In this document: piece after piece, positions 1 to 7,166 of the stretch | Layout of the letters: each line of letters starts with the position of its first letter | Numbering within the stretch: position 1 is the first letter of the stretch | Assembly (NCBI GenBank): GCA_946477505.1 | Contig: CAMKYP010000025.1 | Coordinates: 1 to 16,780, forward strand | Direction: 5' to 3' | DNA length: 16,780 bases | From: an uncultured Dechloromonas sp. | Lineage (GTDB): Bacteria > Pseudomonadota > Gammaproteobacteria > Burkholderiales > Rhodocyclaceae | Made by a program: the position numbers and the translations under genes | The notes under the pieces: model-generated | What the model saw: the letters and a program-made list of their open reading frames with translations, nothing else | Told to the model about the DNA's origin: nothing | Databases searched by the model: none

Positions 1-673
1 TCCCGATCCTGTCGTGCCGCCAGCACCTGCCACGTCTGCCAAGGCCGAGCCGGTTTCGGCCGCGGCGCCTGCAGGTCCGGTCAAGATCGAGAAGAGTCCG
101 GTTCCTGCCACGCCGCGCGATCGCGCCGATGCCGAATACCGCAAGGCCGAAACGGCGCTCGCTTCCGGGCGTAGCGGCGAGGCGCTCGATGGCATGCGGG
201 CCGCGCTGAAGATCGATCCGGCTTATGTTCAGGTGCGCCAGGCCTTGCTCCGCCAGTTGCTGGACATGCGACGCATCGACGAGGCGATGGCCGTTCTGCA
301 GGAAGGCGTCGAATTGATGCCGGCGCAGACTGGCTGGGCGATGTCGCTGGCCCGCCTGCAGTTGGAACACGGTGATTTGGCTGCCGCCGACCGCAGTCTT
401 GCCCGCTCGCAGGCCTATGCCGAGGCCAACGCGGATTACGCCGGCTTCCAGGGGCATGTGAAATCGCGGCTCGGTGCGCATCGTCAGGCCGTGGCGCACT
501 ATCAGCGCGCCGCCCGCCTAGTACCGAGCGAAGGGCGTTGGTGGTTGGGGCTGGGCCTGGCGCTGGAGGCCGATGGCCGGGTACCCGAGGCGAGGGAGGC
601 TCTGCGTCGGGCGCTGTCAGCCGGTACGCTGAATGCCGAACTGTCGGCCGTCGCGGAACAGCACTTGCGCTAG
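1..673 (+). CDS. mshN: MshN-like TPR protein, 3' end (5' truncated by window edge)
   Basis: The frame is open from the window edge (first whole codon at base 2) and stops with TAG at 671-673; the true start lies upstream. The GTG at base 14 is probably not the start, because the frame continues leftwards. The visible 223 or so residues begin with a Pro/Ala/Val-rich linker, then tetratricopeptide-type helical pairs (AEYRKAETALASGR, AALKIDPAYVQVRQALL, AMAVLQEGVELMP, AVAHYQRAARLVP, WWLGLGLALEADGR) up to the end. This order (low-complexity linker, then C-terminal TPRs ending in WWLGLG...AREALRRAL) fits MshN of mannose-sensitive haemagglutinin (MSHA) type IV pilus biogenesis, an inner-membrane-anchored accessory protein. 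The family assignment is from memory of its C-terminal pattern. Other msh genes would be expected upstream, outside the window. It could instead be another pilus or secretion TPR protein. Confidence 0.7.
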   Translation, partial: PDPVVPPAPATSAKAEPVSAAAPAGPVKIEKSPVPATPRDRADAEYRKAETALASGRSGEALDGMRAALKIDPAYVQVRQALLRQLLDMRRIDEAMAVLQEGVELMPAQTGWAMSLARLQLEHGDLAAADRSLARSQAYAEANADYAGFQGHVKSRLGAHRQAVAHYQRAARLVPSEGRWWLGLGLALEADGRVPEAREALRRALSAGTLNAELSAVAEQHLR

Positions 674-675
674 CC

Positions 676-689
676 CGCAGGGGGCTGCG
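676..689 (+). other. small GC-rich hairpin after the MshN-like gene
   Basis: CGCAG-GGGG-CTGCG forms a perfect five-pair stem three bases after the stop codon, flanked by GCC and GGGC that could add outer pairs. No T-run follows, so it is not a canonical intrinsic terminator. It may still mark the 3' end of the upstream transcript. The rest of the gap to the next gene holds the CRP-type promoter listed separately. Confidence 0.3.
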
Positions 690-738
690 ATCGGGCGGGA
701 GCGGCTGCCTGTCGAAAAAAGCCAGGATTTTGCCCAGT

Positions 739-782
739 GTGTGAATTTACTCACACGCCACCGTCGTCGGCTTTGCTATAAC
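739..782 (+). promoter_or_regulatory. CRP-type site overlapping a -35 region, with -10 box
   Basis: TGTGA-ATTTAC-TCACA at 740-755 matches the CRP/Vfr half-site pattern TGTGA-N6-TCACA exactly, and one further G/C pair (739/756) extends it. A TATAAC box lies at 777-782. If transcription starts seven bases after it (about 789), the palindrome is centred at -41.5, the spacing of class II CRP-activated promoters. No good -35 hexamer is visible, as expected for an activator-dependent promoter. The leader to the PEP-CTERM start codon would be about 104 bases. The motif and spacing are seen directly; CRP-family control is inference. Confidence 0.6.
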
Positions 783-892
783 GACAAATGTTCCGGATCG
801 ACGCAACGCCATCGGGCGCCATGCCGCTTCGTGATCTTTCCTGTGCTTAACCTGGCTGCCGGATACGGCAGCACAAACCTGCGAATGACACT

Positions 893-1522
893 ATGACCCA
901 ACTCCCTTTCAAGTTGCGCGCCAGCCTGCTCGGCCTCGCCCTGGCCACGGCATCCATCGCTGCGCACGCCTCGCTGATCACCTACGAGGTGCGCACCCTG
1001 ACCAACGCGTCTTTCGGCGATTATCGCGCCGGATGGTCGGCGCAGGGTTCGAGCATCGCCAGCACCACGCCGGGTAATTTCTCGGGGCTGACTGGCGCCA
1101 ACAACAGCTACGACCATCTGCGCGTCAATTTCAATCTCGGCAGCGCCTTTGCCGGCAGCACGATGGCCTTCCAGCTGGCGCCGGATGCCGGTTATGGCGG
1201 CGCCTTGTACTTCGATGGCGTCTTGCTCAATACCAACGCGACCGATTTGTGGTGGGGCGGCAACTGGAATGCCCTGTCCGAGCTTCTTCAGGGGAGCGTG
1301 AGCAATCTGTCGGCGGGCAACCATACGCTGGATGCTTATTGGGCCGAGGGCTGCTGCAATGGCGGGCAGGCCGGGCGTTTCAGTGTGAACGGCGGTGCCT
1401 GGCAGAACCTGTCGGTCGCCAATCTCGACCGTCTTGCCGTGCCCGAGCCGGGGTCGCTGGCATTGTTAGGCCTCGGTATGGTCGGGTTGATGGCCGGACG
1501 CCGTAGCCGCCGGGCTGGATAG
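893..1522 (+). CDS. PEP-CTERM sorting-domain exported protein
   Basis: This 209-residue protein has a Sec signal peptide (residues 1-26, basic start, hydrophobic core, likely cut after AHA26). A mature domain rich in Gly, Asn, Ser and Trp follows. It ends in a classic PEP-CTERM tail: VPEP at 183-186, a hydrophobic helix (LALLGLGMVGLMAG) and the terminal basic cluster RRSRRAG. Such tails are recognised in the inner membrane by an exosortase (EpsH/XrtA), and the proteins are usually delivered to the surface or extracellular matrix of exopolysaccharide producers. The mature part is not a domain I can name; an EGCCNGG stretch at 152-158 with adjacent Cys154-Cys155 recalls the CCXG-type PEP-CTERM proteins. 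The ATG at 893 is chosen because the signal peptide begins there; its ribosome site is weak. Exosortase and EPS genes are not in the window. The gene is monocistronic between a CRP-type promoter and a terminator. Confidence 0.88.
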   Translation: MTQLPFKLRASLLGLALATASIAAHASLITYEVRTLTNASFGDYRAGWSAQGSSIASTTPGNFSGLTGANNSYDHLRVNFNLGSAFAGSTMAFQLAPDAGYGGALYFDGVLLNTNATDLWWGGNWNALSELLQGSVSNLSAGNHTLDAYWAEGCCNGGQAGRFSVNGGAWQNLSVANLDRLAVPEPGSLALLGLGMVGLMAGRRSRRAG

Positions 1523-1531
1523 GGAGCTATC

Positions 1532-1557
1532 GCAAGGTGGCCGAAGGGGCGCCTTGC
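1532..1557 (+). other. 3' UTR hairpin between stop codon and terminator
   Basis: GCAAGGTGGCC, loop GAAG, GGGCGCCTTGC forms an 11-pair stem with one G-G mismatch and one G-T wobble, ten bases after the PEP-CTERM stop. No T-run follows directly; the true terminator comes 20 bases later. It may protect the transcript's 3' end. Confidence 0.45.
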
Positions 1558-1576
1558 TCGGGTGAAAACTATCTCG

Positions 1577-1612
1577 ATGCCTGCAGGCAGTCGCTTGCAG
1601 GCATTTTTATTT
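1577..1612 (+). terminator. intrinsic terminator of the PEP-CTERM gene
   Basis: ATGCCTGCA (1577-1585) and TGCAGGCAT (1596-1604) form a perfect nine-pair stem with a ten-base loop, followed by TTTTTATTT on the plus strand. The convergent yjdF-like gene ends at 1625, so the same hairpin could weakly stop the minus-strand operon, although only a TTTT about ten bases past the stem is seen on that side. Confidence 0.82.
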
Positions 1613-1624
1613 CCAGAGCCGGGG

Positions 1625-2242
1625 TTAGCGGCTGGGAAGCTGCGCCAATTGCCGATCGTGCCACTTGCTCAGCACGGCAATGGCGCTCATCGAGCCGATC
1701 AGGGCCATGAACATGTCGGACTGGGTATCCCACGGGTCGCCTTGCGTACCGAGAAATTCATCGGCGCCCTGGCCCATGATCAGGGCTGCTGCCCATTCGA
1801 TCAATTCGTAGCTGGCGCTGATCGCCATGGCGATGCAGACGCACAGGAACGCCGTCATCCGACGGCCGGCCACGTGGTGTCCACGGATCAGTATTTCGCG
1901 GGCGATCAGTGCCGGTACGAAGCCTTGCATGAAGTGGCCGATCTTGTCGTACGGGTTGCGCGCCGTTCCAAGGACATCTTGCAGCCAGAAGCCGAACGGC
2001 ACGTTGGCGTAAGTGTAGGCGCCGCCGAGAATCAGGACCAGCGCATGGAGTGCAATCAGGATGGTCAGCAACGCGGTCAGCGGGTAGCTGCGCCGGGTCG
2101 CGGCCAGCACCGGCAGGGCAATGATGACCGGGGCCACCTCCATGAGCCAGGTTGCGCGGTCATGGGGAGCGATTCCCGAAGCGATCAGCGCGGCGACGAC
2201 GAGGCTGGCGAGAAAGGCGTCGAAGGTGTCGCGCTGCATCAT
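1625..2242 (-). CDS. yjdF: YjdF-like inner membrane protein (DUF2238)
   Basis: This 205-residue, very hydrophobic protein has about six predicted membrane helices (roughly 9-25, 32-48, 54-73, 102-118, 130-150, 175-190). It carries conserved-looking polar stretches between helices: PFGFWLQD, NPYDKIGHFMQGF, SYELIEWAAAL and FLGTQGDPWDTQSDM. These match the DUF2238/YjdF family of uncharacterised inner membrane proteins, and the length is normal for it. The conserved D, H, E and W residues near the membrane could bind a ligand or metal, but no function is established. The ATG lies one base after the recQ stop (TGAGATG), with GAGGG upstream inside recQ, so translation is probably coupled to recQ. 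An in-frame ATG follows as codon 2. It is the last gene of the operon. Confidence 0.8.
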   Translation of the reverse strand: MMQRDTFDAFLASLVVAALIASGIAPHDRATWLMEVAPVIIALPVLAATRRSYPLTALLTILIALHALVLILGGAYTYANVPFGFWLQDVLGTARNPYDKIGHFMQGFVPALIAREILIRGHHVAGRRMTAFLCVCIAMAISASYELIEWAAALIMGQGADEFLGTQGDPWDTQSDMFMALIGSMSAIAVLSKWHDRQLAQLPSR

Positions 2243-2243
2243 C

Positions 2244-4058
2244 TCAGCCCTCGTTGCGGATCAGGTCGAGCAATTCCGCCCCGTAATGCTCGATCTTGGC
2301 GCTGCCCATGCCGGTAATGCTGGCCAGCAGGCCATGGCTGGTCGGGCGTACCTCGGCCAATTCGCGCAGGGTCTTGTCGTGCAGGATGACGTAGGCGGGA
2401 ACGCTTTGTTCCCGCGCGGTGTCGGCCCGCCAGCGGCGCAGCAACTGGAACAGCGCGTCATCGGCCGCCGACAGGTCGCTGATGGTCGTGCGGCTGGTCT
2501 TCGCGGATGTCGTCTTGCACCGCAACGGCCGCCGCAGCGGTACGCTGCGTCCACCCTTGAGGACTTCGCGCGCGGCCTCGGTCAGTTGCAGGGCGCCATG
2601 CTCGGCCATGTCGACATGGATCAGGCCGGCGGCGGCCAGTTGGCGGAAGGTGCTTTTCCAGGCGTGCTCGTCGAGGTCGCTGCCGACGCCGAAGGTCGGT
2701 AGCTGGTCATGATTCCATTGCTTGACCTTGTCGGTCGCCTTGCCGCGCAGGATGTCGGTCAGGTGGGCAACGCCGAAACGCATGCCGGTGCGGAAGATGG
2801 CCGACAGTGCTTTCTGCGCGGCTTGCGTGCCGTCCCAGAGCTCGGGCGGGTTGTCGCAGACGTCGCAATTTCCGCAGGGCTGGCGTTCTTCGCCGAAATA
2901 GTTGAGCAGCACCTGGCGGCGGCAACGCGGCGCTTCGCAGTAGGCGAGCAGGGCGGTCAGGCGTTGCGATTCGAGGATCTTCTGGCCTTCGGCGGCGCCG
3001 GATTCGGCGATGCGCGCATGCTGCAGGGCGACATCCTGCATGCCGTAGGCCATCCAGGCTTCGGAGGGCTCGCCGTCGCGGCCGGCACGACCAGTTTCCT
3101 GGTAGTAGGCCTCAATGCTCTTGGGTAGGTCGAGGTGGGCGACGAAGCGCACGTCCGGCTTGTCGATGCCCATGCCGAAAGCGATGGTGGCGCACATGAT
3201 CAGCCCTTCCTCGCGCAGGAAGCGGCGCTGGTTGGCGGCGCGTTCGGGCGCCGGCAGTCCGGCGTGGTAGGGCAGGGCAGGATAGCCTTGGGCGGAAAGC
3301 CATTCGGCGGTTTCCTCGACCTTCTTGCGCGACAGGCAATAGACGATGCCGGCCTGGCCTTGGCGGCCGGACAGGAAGCCCAGCAACTGTTTTTTGGCGT
3401 TGTCCTTCTCGACGACGGTGTAGCGGATGTTCGGGCGGTCGAAGCTGGACAGGAAGACGCGGGCTTCGCCCAGCCCGAGACGAGCGAGTATTTCGTTGCG
3501 TGTCGCCTGGTCGGCGGTGGCGGTCAGCGCGACGCGCGGCACGGCCGGGTAGCGTTCGTGCAGGGCGGAGAGCTGCAGGTATTCCGGACGGAAATCGTGG
3601 CCCCACTGCGAGACGCAGTGCGCCTCGTCGATAGCGAACAGGGCCAGCTTGCCGGCCTCGTACATGGCGTCGAGCATCGACAGGGTACGTTCGAGCAGCA
3701 GGCGTTCTGGTGCGATGTAAACCAGATCCAGGCTGCCCGAGAACATCGCTTGTTCGATGGCCTGCGCTTCACGCCAGTCGAGGGTCGAGTTGAGGCAGGC
3801 CGCCTTGACGCCAAGCTGGGTCAGGGCATCGACCTGGTCCTGCATCAGCGCGATCAGCGGCGAGACGACGACGGCGCAGCCGGGGCGGAGCAGGGCCGGA
3901 ATCTGGTAGCACAGGCTCTTGCCGCCACCGGTCGGCATGAGGACGAGCGCATCGCCGCCGGTGGCGACATGGGCGATGATCTCGGCCTGCTCACCGCGGA
4001 AGGCTGGGTAGCCGAAGACATCGCGCAGGATGTCGAGGGCGCGGGAGGAGGGGGGCAT
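2244..4058 (-). CDS. recQ: ATP-dependent DNA helicase RecQ
   Basis: This 604-residue superfamily 2, 3'-5' helicase acts in recombination and replication-fork repair. Motifs in order: Q motif (FRGEQ, Gln24), Walker A TGGGKS (43-48), DEAH (144-147) running into the aromatic-rich loop CVSQWGHDFRPEY, ALTATA (motif III), the helicase C-terminal lobe with QETGRAGRDGE (motif VI), a Zn-binding RQC segment (CEAPRCRRQ...CGNCDVC), a winged helix, and a C-terminal HRDC domain (about the last 75 residues). Length is close to E. coli RecQ (609). The frame is open much further upstream, to 4472, but the extension is Arg/Pro-rich shadow sequence overlapping lpxH. The ATG at 4058, two bases after the lpxH stop with GGAAAG upstream, is the true start. 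A basic, Ser/Thr-rich linker precedes HRDC. Its presence in an envelope-gene operon is probably only co-transcription. Confidence 0.96.
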   Translation of the reverse strand: MPPSSRALDILRDVFGYPAFRGEQAEIIAHVATGGDALVLMPTGGGKSLCYQIPALLRPGCAVVVSPLIALMQDQVDALTQLGVKAACLNSTLDWREAQAIEQAMFSGSLDLVYIAPERLLLERTLSMLDAMYEAGKLALFAIDEAHCVSQWGHDFRPEYLQLSALHERYPAVPRVALTATADQATRNEILARLGLGEARVFLSSFDRPNIRYTVVEKDNAKKQLLGFLSGRQGQAGIVYCLSRKKVEETAEWLSAQGYPALPYHAGLPAPERAANQRRFLREEGLIMCATIAFGMGIDKPDVRFVAHLDLPKSIEAYYQETGRAGRDGEPSEAWMAYGMQDVALQHARIAESGAAEGQKILESQRLTALLAYCEAPRCRRQVLLNYFGEERQPCGNCDVCDNPPELWDGTQAAQKALSAIFRTGMRFGVAHLTDILRGKATDKVKQWNHDQLPTFGVGSDLDEHAWKSTFRQLAAAGLIHVDMAEHGALQLTEAAREVLKGGRSVPLRRPLRCKTTSAKTSRTTISDLSAADDALFQLLRRWRADTAREQSVPAYVILHDKTLRELAEVRPTSHGLLASITGMGSAKIEHYGAELLDLIRNEG

Positions 4059-4060
4059 GC

Positions 4061-4789
4061 TCAGCTTTCCGGCAGGATGGCTTCGCGGTTCAGCGTCTCG
4101 CCGTCCCAGACCAGCGCTTCGCCACGATCCTCGTGCCAGTCGGCGAGCACCCAGCGTTCGACGTGGATGCCGTCGACGATATGGTCGTGGGTCGCCGCCC
4201 GGTGCGTATGGCCGTGGATGAAGGTGGTGTAGCCGTGGTCGCGCAGGAAGTCGTCGGTGGCCGCCGGCTGCAGGTCGGCGTAGATGTAGCTGTCGTCGCG
4301 TTTGCGGCGCCCGCTGCGCCAGCGGATGTAGCGGCCGAGCAGGCTGCGCAGGAAGCGCGGCTTGGCACGCATTTTCCGCTGCCATTCGGGATCGCGCACC
4401 TTGGCGCGATAGGCCTGGTAGGCCAGGTCGTCGAGGCACAGGGCATCGCCATGGGAGAGCACGAACGACCATTCGGGGAGCGTCAGGTCGTAAGGGTCGG
4501 GCAGCAGCTTGGCGCCGGCAGCCTGGGCAAACTGGTCGCCCAGCGCGAAATCGCGGTTGCCGTGCATGATGAAAATCTTCAAGCCGGCTTCGCTGGCGGC
4601 GCGCAGCGCGGCGGTGATCTGGTTGTGGTAGGGGTCGTCGATGTCGTCGCCAACCCAGACTTCGAACAGATCGCCAAGGATGTACAGGGCCTCGGCCTGG
4701 CGGGCGCGGCCCGACAAAAAGCGGAGGAACAAAGCAGTCGCCCCGGGTGACCGGGGCGACAGGTGCAGATCGGAGACGAAGAGGATCAA
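4061..4789 (-). CDS. lpxH: UDP-2,3-diacylglucosamine diphosphatase LpxH
   Basis: This 242-residue calcineurin-like metallophosphoesterase hydrolyses UDP-2,3-diacylglucosamine to lipid X plus UMP, the fourth step of lipid A synthesis, at the inner face of the inner membrane. Metal-binding motifs are all present: SDLHL (Asp7, His9), GDLFE (Asp40), GNRD (77-80), HGD (113-115) and GHTHR near residue 195. A basic RRKRDD insertion is typical of the lipid-binding cap. The start codon is TTG (4789-4787), overlapping the ppiB stop as TTGA. No in-frame start lies further upstream, and the family's conserved N-terminus begins exactly there, so TTG is well supported. It is directly followed by recQ. The ppiB-lpxH pairing also occurs in E. 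coli. Confidence 0.96.
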   Translation of the reverse strand: MILFVSDLHLSPRSPGATALFLRFLSGRARQAEALYILGDLFEVWVGDDIDDPYHNQITAALRAASEAGLKIFIMHGNRDFALGDQFAQAAGAKLLPDPYDLTLPEWSFVLSHGDALCLDDLAYQAYRAKVRDPEWQRKMRAKPRFLRSLLGRYIRWRSGRRKRDDSYIYADLQPAATDDFLRDHGYTTFIHGHTHRAATHDHIVDGIHVERWVLADWHEDRGEALVWDGETLNREAILPES

Positions 4790-5283
4790 ACGATCTCGGC
4801 CTTCTCGATGATCACGTCTTCCTTCGGCACATCCTGATGGAAGCCCTTGTTGCCGGTGGCGACGGCGCGAATCTTGTCGACCACGTCCATGCCTTCGGTC
4901 ACTTCGCCGAATACGCAGTAGCCCCAGCCCTGGCCGGACGGCGACTTGAAGTCGAGGAAGTCGTTATCGACGACGTTGATGAAGAACTGGGCGGTGGCCG
5001 AGTGCGGATCGTTGGTACGGGCCATGGCGATGCTGCCGCGCTTGTTCTTGAGGCCGTTGGCGGCTTCGTTCTCGATCGGGGCGCGGGTTTCCTTTTGGTT
5101 CATGCCCGGCTCCATGCCGCCGCCCTGGATCATGAAATTCTTGATGACGCGATGGAAGACGGTGTTGTCGTAATGGCCGGCTTCGACGTAGGAAACGAAG
5201 TTGGCGACCGTCTTCGGCGCCTTTTCGGCGTCCAGCTTGAGGGTGATCGAACCGTGGTTGGTGGTCAGTTTGACTTGGGACAT
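4786..5283 (-). CDS. ppiB: cytoplasmic peptidyl-prolyl cis-trans isomerase B (cyclophilin)
   Basis: This 165-residue cyclophilin has no signal peptide. It catalyses cis-trans isomerisation of X-Pro bonds in the cytoplasm. Family signatures are clear: FHRVI at 43-47 with catalytic Arg45, FMIQGG at 50-55, SIAMART, a QFFINV core, and the late GWGYCVFGEV segment. Length and N-terminus match E. coli PpiB. The ATG at 5283 has GTAAGG about nine bases upstream and follows the ppiA-type gene after 12 bases. The stop overlaps the TTG start of lpxH. It is roughly half identical by eye to the upstream exported cyclophilin, suggesting an old duplication. Confidence 0.95.
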   Translation of the reverse strand: MSQVKLTTNHGSITLKLDAEKAPKTVANFVSYVEAGHYDNTVFHRVIKNFMIQGGGMEPGMNQKETRAPIENEAANGLKNKRGSIAMARTNDPHSATAQFFINVVDNDFLDFKSPSGQGWGYCVFGEVTEGMDVVDKIRAVATGNKGFHQDVPKEDVIIEKAEIV

Positions 5284-5295
5284 GGTGGATGAGCC

Positions 5296-5868
5296 TTACT
5301 TTTCAGAGATGATCTTGACGTTCTGGATGACGACCGGGGTGGTCGGCACGTTTTCGTAATAGCCGGCGTTGCCGGTCGGTACCTTGGCGATCTTGTCGAC
5401 GACGTCCATACCCTGCGTGACCTTGCCGAAAACGGCATAGCCCCAGGTGCGTCCGTCGGCTGGCGAACGGTGGTTCAGGAAATCGTTGTTCTTGAGGTTG
5501 ACGAAGAATTGCACCCGCGCCGAGTGCGGGTCTTGCGTGCGCGCCATGGCGACGGTGCCGCGGTCGTTGCTCAGGCCGTTGTTGGCTTCGTTTTGCAGGG
5601 CCGGCGTGCGGGTCTTCTTTTCTTCCATCGAGGAGTTGAAGCCGCCGCCCTGGATCATGAAGCCGTCGATGACGCGGTGGAATACGGTGGCCTCGTAGAA
5701 GCCGTGCTTGGCGTTATAGAGGAACATTTCCACGGTCTTCGGCGCTTTCTCGGGAAACAGCTCCAGCGTGAACTTGCCCAGATTGGTGGTCATTTCGACG
5801 GTCGGGTTGGCCCAGGCGAGTGCCGAGGCCAGCAGGCCGGCGGCGAGCAGAGAGGCTTTCTTCAACAT
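5296..5868 (-). CDS. ppiA: periplasmic peptidyl-prolyl cis-trans isomerase A (cyclophilin)
   Basis: This 190-residue cyclophilin has a cleavable Sec signal peptide (MLKKASLLAAGLLASALAWA, cut after Ala20), so it acts in the periplasm. Active-site motifs: FHRVI (63-67, Arg65), FMIQGG (70-75), TVAMART, QFFVNL and TWGYAVFGKV. The ATG at 5868 shares one base with the stop of the upstream YkuD gene (TGATG) and has GAAGGAAG eight or so bases upstream. The frame runs on to 6048, but that Gln/Arg-rich extension is shadow sequence inside the YkuD gene. It is the exported sister of ppiB just downstream. Substrates are unknown; its position suggests the neighbouring periplasmic proteins or outer-membrane clients. 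Confidence 0.94.
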   Translation of the reverse strand: MLKKASLLAAGLLASALAWANPTVEMTTNLGKFTLELFPEKAPKTVEMFLYNAKHGFYEATVFHRVIDGFMIQGGGFNSSMEEKKTRTPALQNEANNGLSNDRGTVAMARTQDPHSARVQFFVNLKNNDFLNHRSPADGRTWGYAVFGKVTQGMDVVDKIAKVPTGNAGYYENVPTTPVVIQNVKIISEK

Positions 5869-7166
5869 CAGGCGCTTCCTTCGTAAATGATTTTCCACTT
5901 GCCGTCTTCGCGCAACCAGTACTGGCGCTTCTTCATCTGGTTGTCGAGGTTGTTGCTGCGATAGTCCTGGTCGAAGGTGACGACGGCGACTTCTTCCTTG
6001 CCCGGGTTGCGGAACACGGAGAGATTGCTGACCTTGACCTTGATCCATTCCTTGCCGGCGTTGACCTGCTTCTTCTGGTTCGAGAATTCGTCGAAATTCT
6101 GGTCGCCCGACTTGAAACGCTTCGAGTAATGGCTCAGATAGCGGCCGGTGTCGCGGCTTTCCCAGTCGGCACGCCAGGCGTCGATGGTCTTGTTCAGTTC
6201 GCTGCGTTCGCGGTTCCAGTCATCTACCGACAGCCACTCGACAGAATCGCTGATGATCACCGGCGTCAGGCCGACCTGCAGATTGGGCGCGACGAGGTTG
6301 AGATCCTGATTGGTCAGGACGACGCAGCCGTCGGAGGCGCGCGGCGGGCGGGCGAAGGTGTCGGATGGCGTGCCGTGCAGCCAGATGCCGCTGCCGCTGC
6401 GCCCTTGGCGCTTGTCCCATTCGTTCGGGTAATTGATCGGATAGGCGCCGCTACCGTAGAGGTCGGCCAGTTTCTGCTTAGGCAGGTTAGCGGTGACGTG
6501 ATAGACGCCGATGGGTGTTTTCTTGTCGCCTTCGGCCTGCTTCTCGGCGCCCAGCTTGCCCTGAGTGACGTAGTAATCGGCGACCAGACGCGGGCGACCG
6601 CCGTTCTTGCGGTCGTTTTCGTAGAGGTAGAGGCGCGAGCGCTTGGTGTCCACGACGATGGCGTGGCGCTGGCTTTGCTCCATCTGCAGCAGGTAGCGCG
6701 GTACGAAGTCAGCCGGCGGCTTTTCGCGGTAGGCCTTGAGGCGGACCAGGGCCTCGGCGCGCAGGTCGGCGACCTTGTCGGCCGGCGCATCGCTGAGCGC
6801 GCCGAAGGTCTGGATCGGTTGCGCCTTGGCCAGCAGCAGGTCACCCTTGATCAGGTTGGCGAGGCGGTAGTTCGGGTGCTGGCGCAGCAGCGCTTCGGTG
6901 AGCTGCAGGGCATTGCCGAGGCGGTTGGCTTCGATTTCGGCAAAGATGCGGGCCAGCGTTTCCTCGGGGCCGGCATCGGAAACGACCGAGGCGAACGGCG
7001 AGGTGGTGTTCAGTACATCGGTCGCATTGCGCGCCAGCGAGTTTGTGGCAGCTGGCGTATTGCCGGTCAGCCTGGCGTCTCCCGGCTTGTCGGACAGCTT
7101 GGCCACGGCTCCCGCTGTGACGGTTGCTGCCAGGGTCAGCAGGACATAGCGAAGCTTGATTCTCAC
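5868..7166 (-). CDS. YkuD-family L,D-transpeptidase/carboxypeptidase with NTF2-like C-terminus (Csd6/Pgp2 type)
   Basis: This 432-residue envelope enzyme has an N-terminal signal/anchor (1-22), a helical, TPR-like N-terminal segment (about 65-160), a central YkuD domain (about 165-305) and a C-terminal NTF2-like domain (about 325-432). Catalytic residues are visible: His264-Gly265 in WLHGTP and Cys281 in SDGCVVL. The usual SHGC motif reads SDGC here; that position varies in the family. YkuD enzymes cut or cross-link the meso-DAP bond of peptidoglycan stem peptides. The same three-part order is known from H. pylori Csd6 and C. jejuni Pgp2, which are L,D-carboxypeptidases needed for helical shape, so trimming rather than cross-linking is possible. 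I prefer the GTG at 7166, which overlaps the upstream stop as GTGA and has AGGAAG ten bases ahead; a GTG at 7193 would add nine polar residues before the signal. Confidence 0.85.
   Translation of the reverse strand: MRIKLRYVLLTLAATVTAGAVAKLSDKPGDARLTGNTPAATNSLARNATDVLNTTSPFASVVSDAGPEETLARIFAEIEANRLGNALQLTEALLRQHPNYRLANLIKGDLLLAKAQPIQTFGALSDAPADKVADLRAEALVRLKAYREKPPADFVPRYLLQMEQSQRHAIVVDTKRSRLYLYENDRKNGGRPRLVADYYVTQGKLGAEKQAEGDKKTPIGVYHVTANLPKQKLADLYGSGAYPINYPNEWDKRQGRSGSGIWLHGTPSDTFARPPRASDGCVVLTNQDLNLVAPNLQVGLTPVIISDSVEWLSVDDWNRERSELNKTIDAWRADWESRDTGRYLSHYSKRFKSGDQNFDEFSNQKKQVNAGKEWIKVKVSNLSVFRNPGKEEVAVVTFDQDYRSNNLDNQMKKRQYWLREDGKWKIIYEGSA

Noticed and set aside
3135..4232. A 365-codon plus-strand frame opposite recQ and lpxH
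   Set aside because: It spans the junction of two certain minus-strand genes and has no domain signal.
4059..4472. N-terminal extension of recQ by 138 codons
   Set aside because: The extension is Arg/Pro-rich, overlaps lpxH in another frame and has no counterpart in RecQ; the helicase begins normally at the ATG at 4058.
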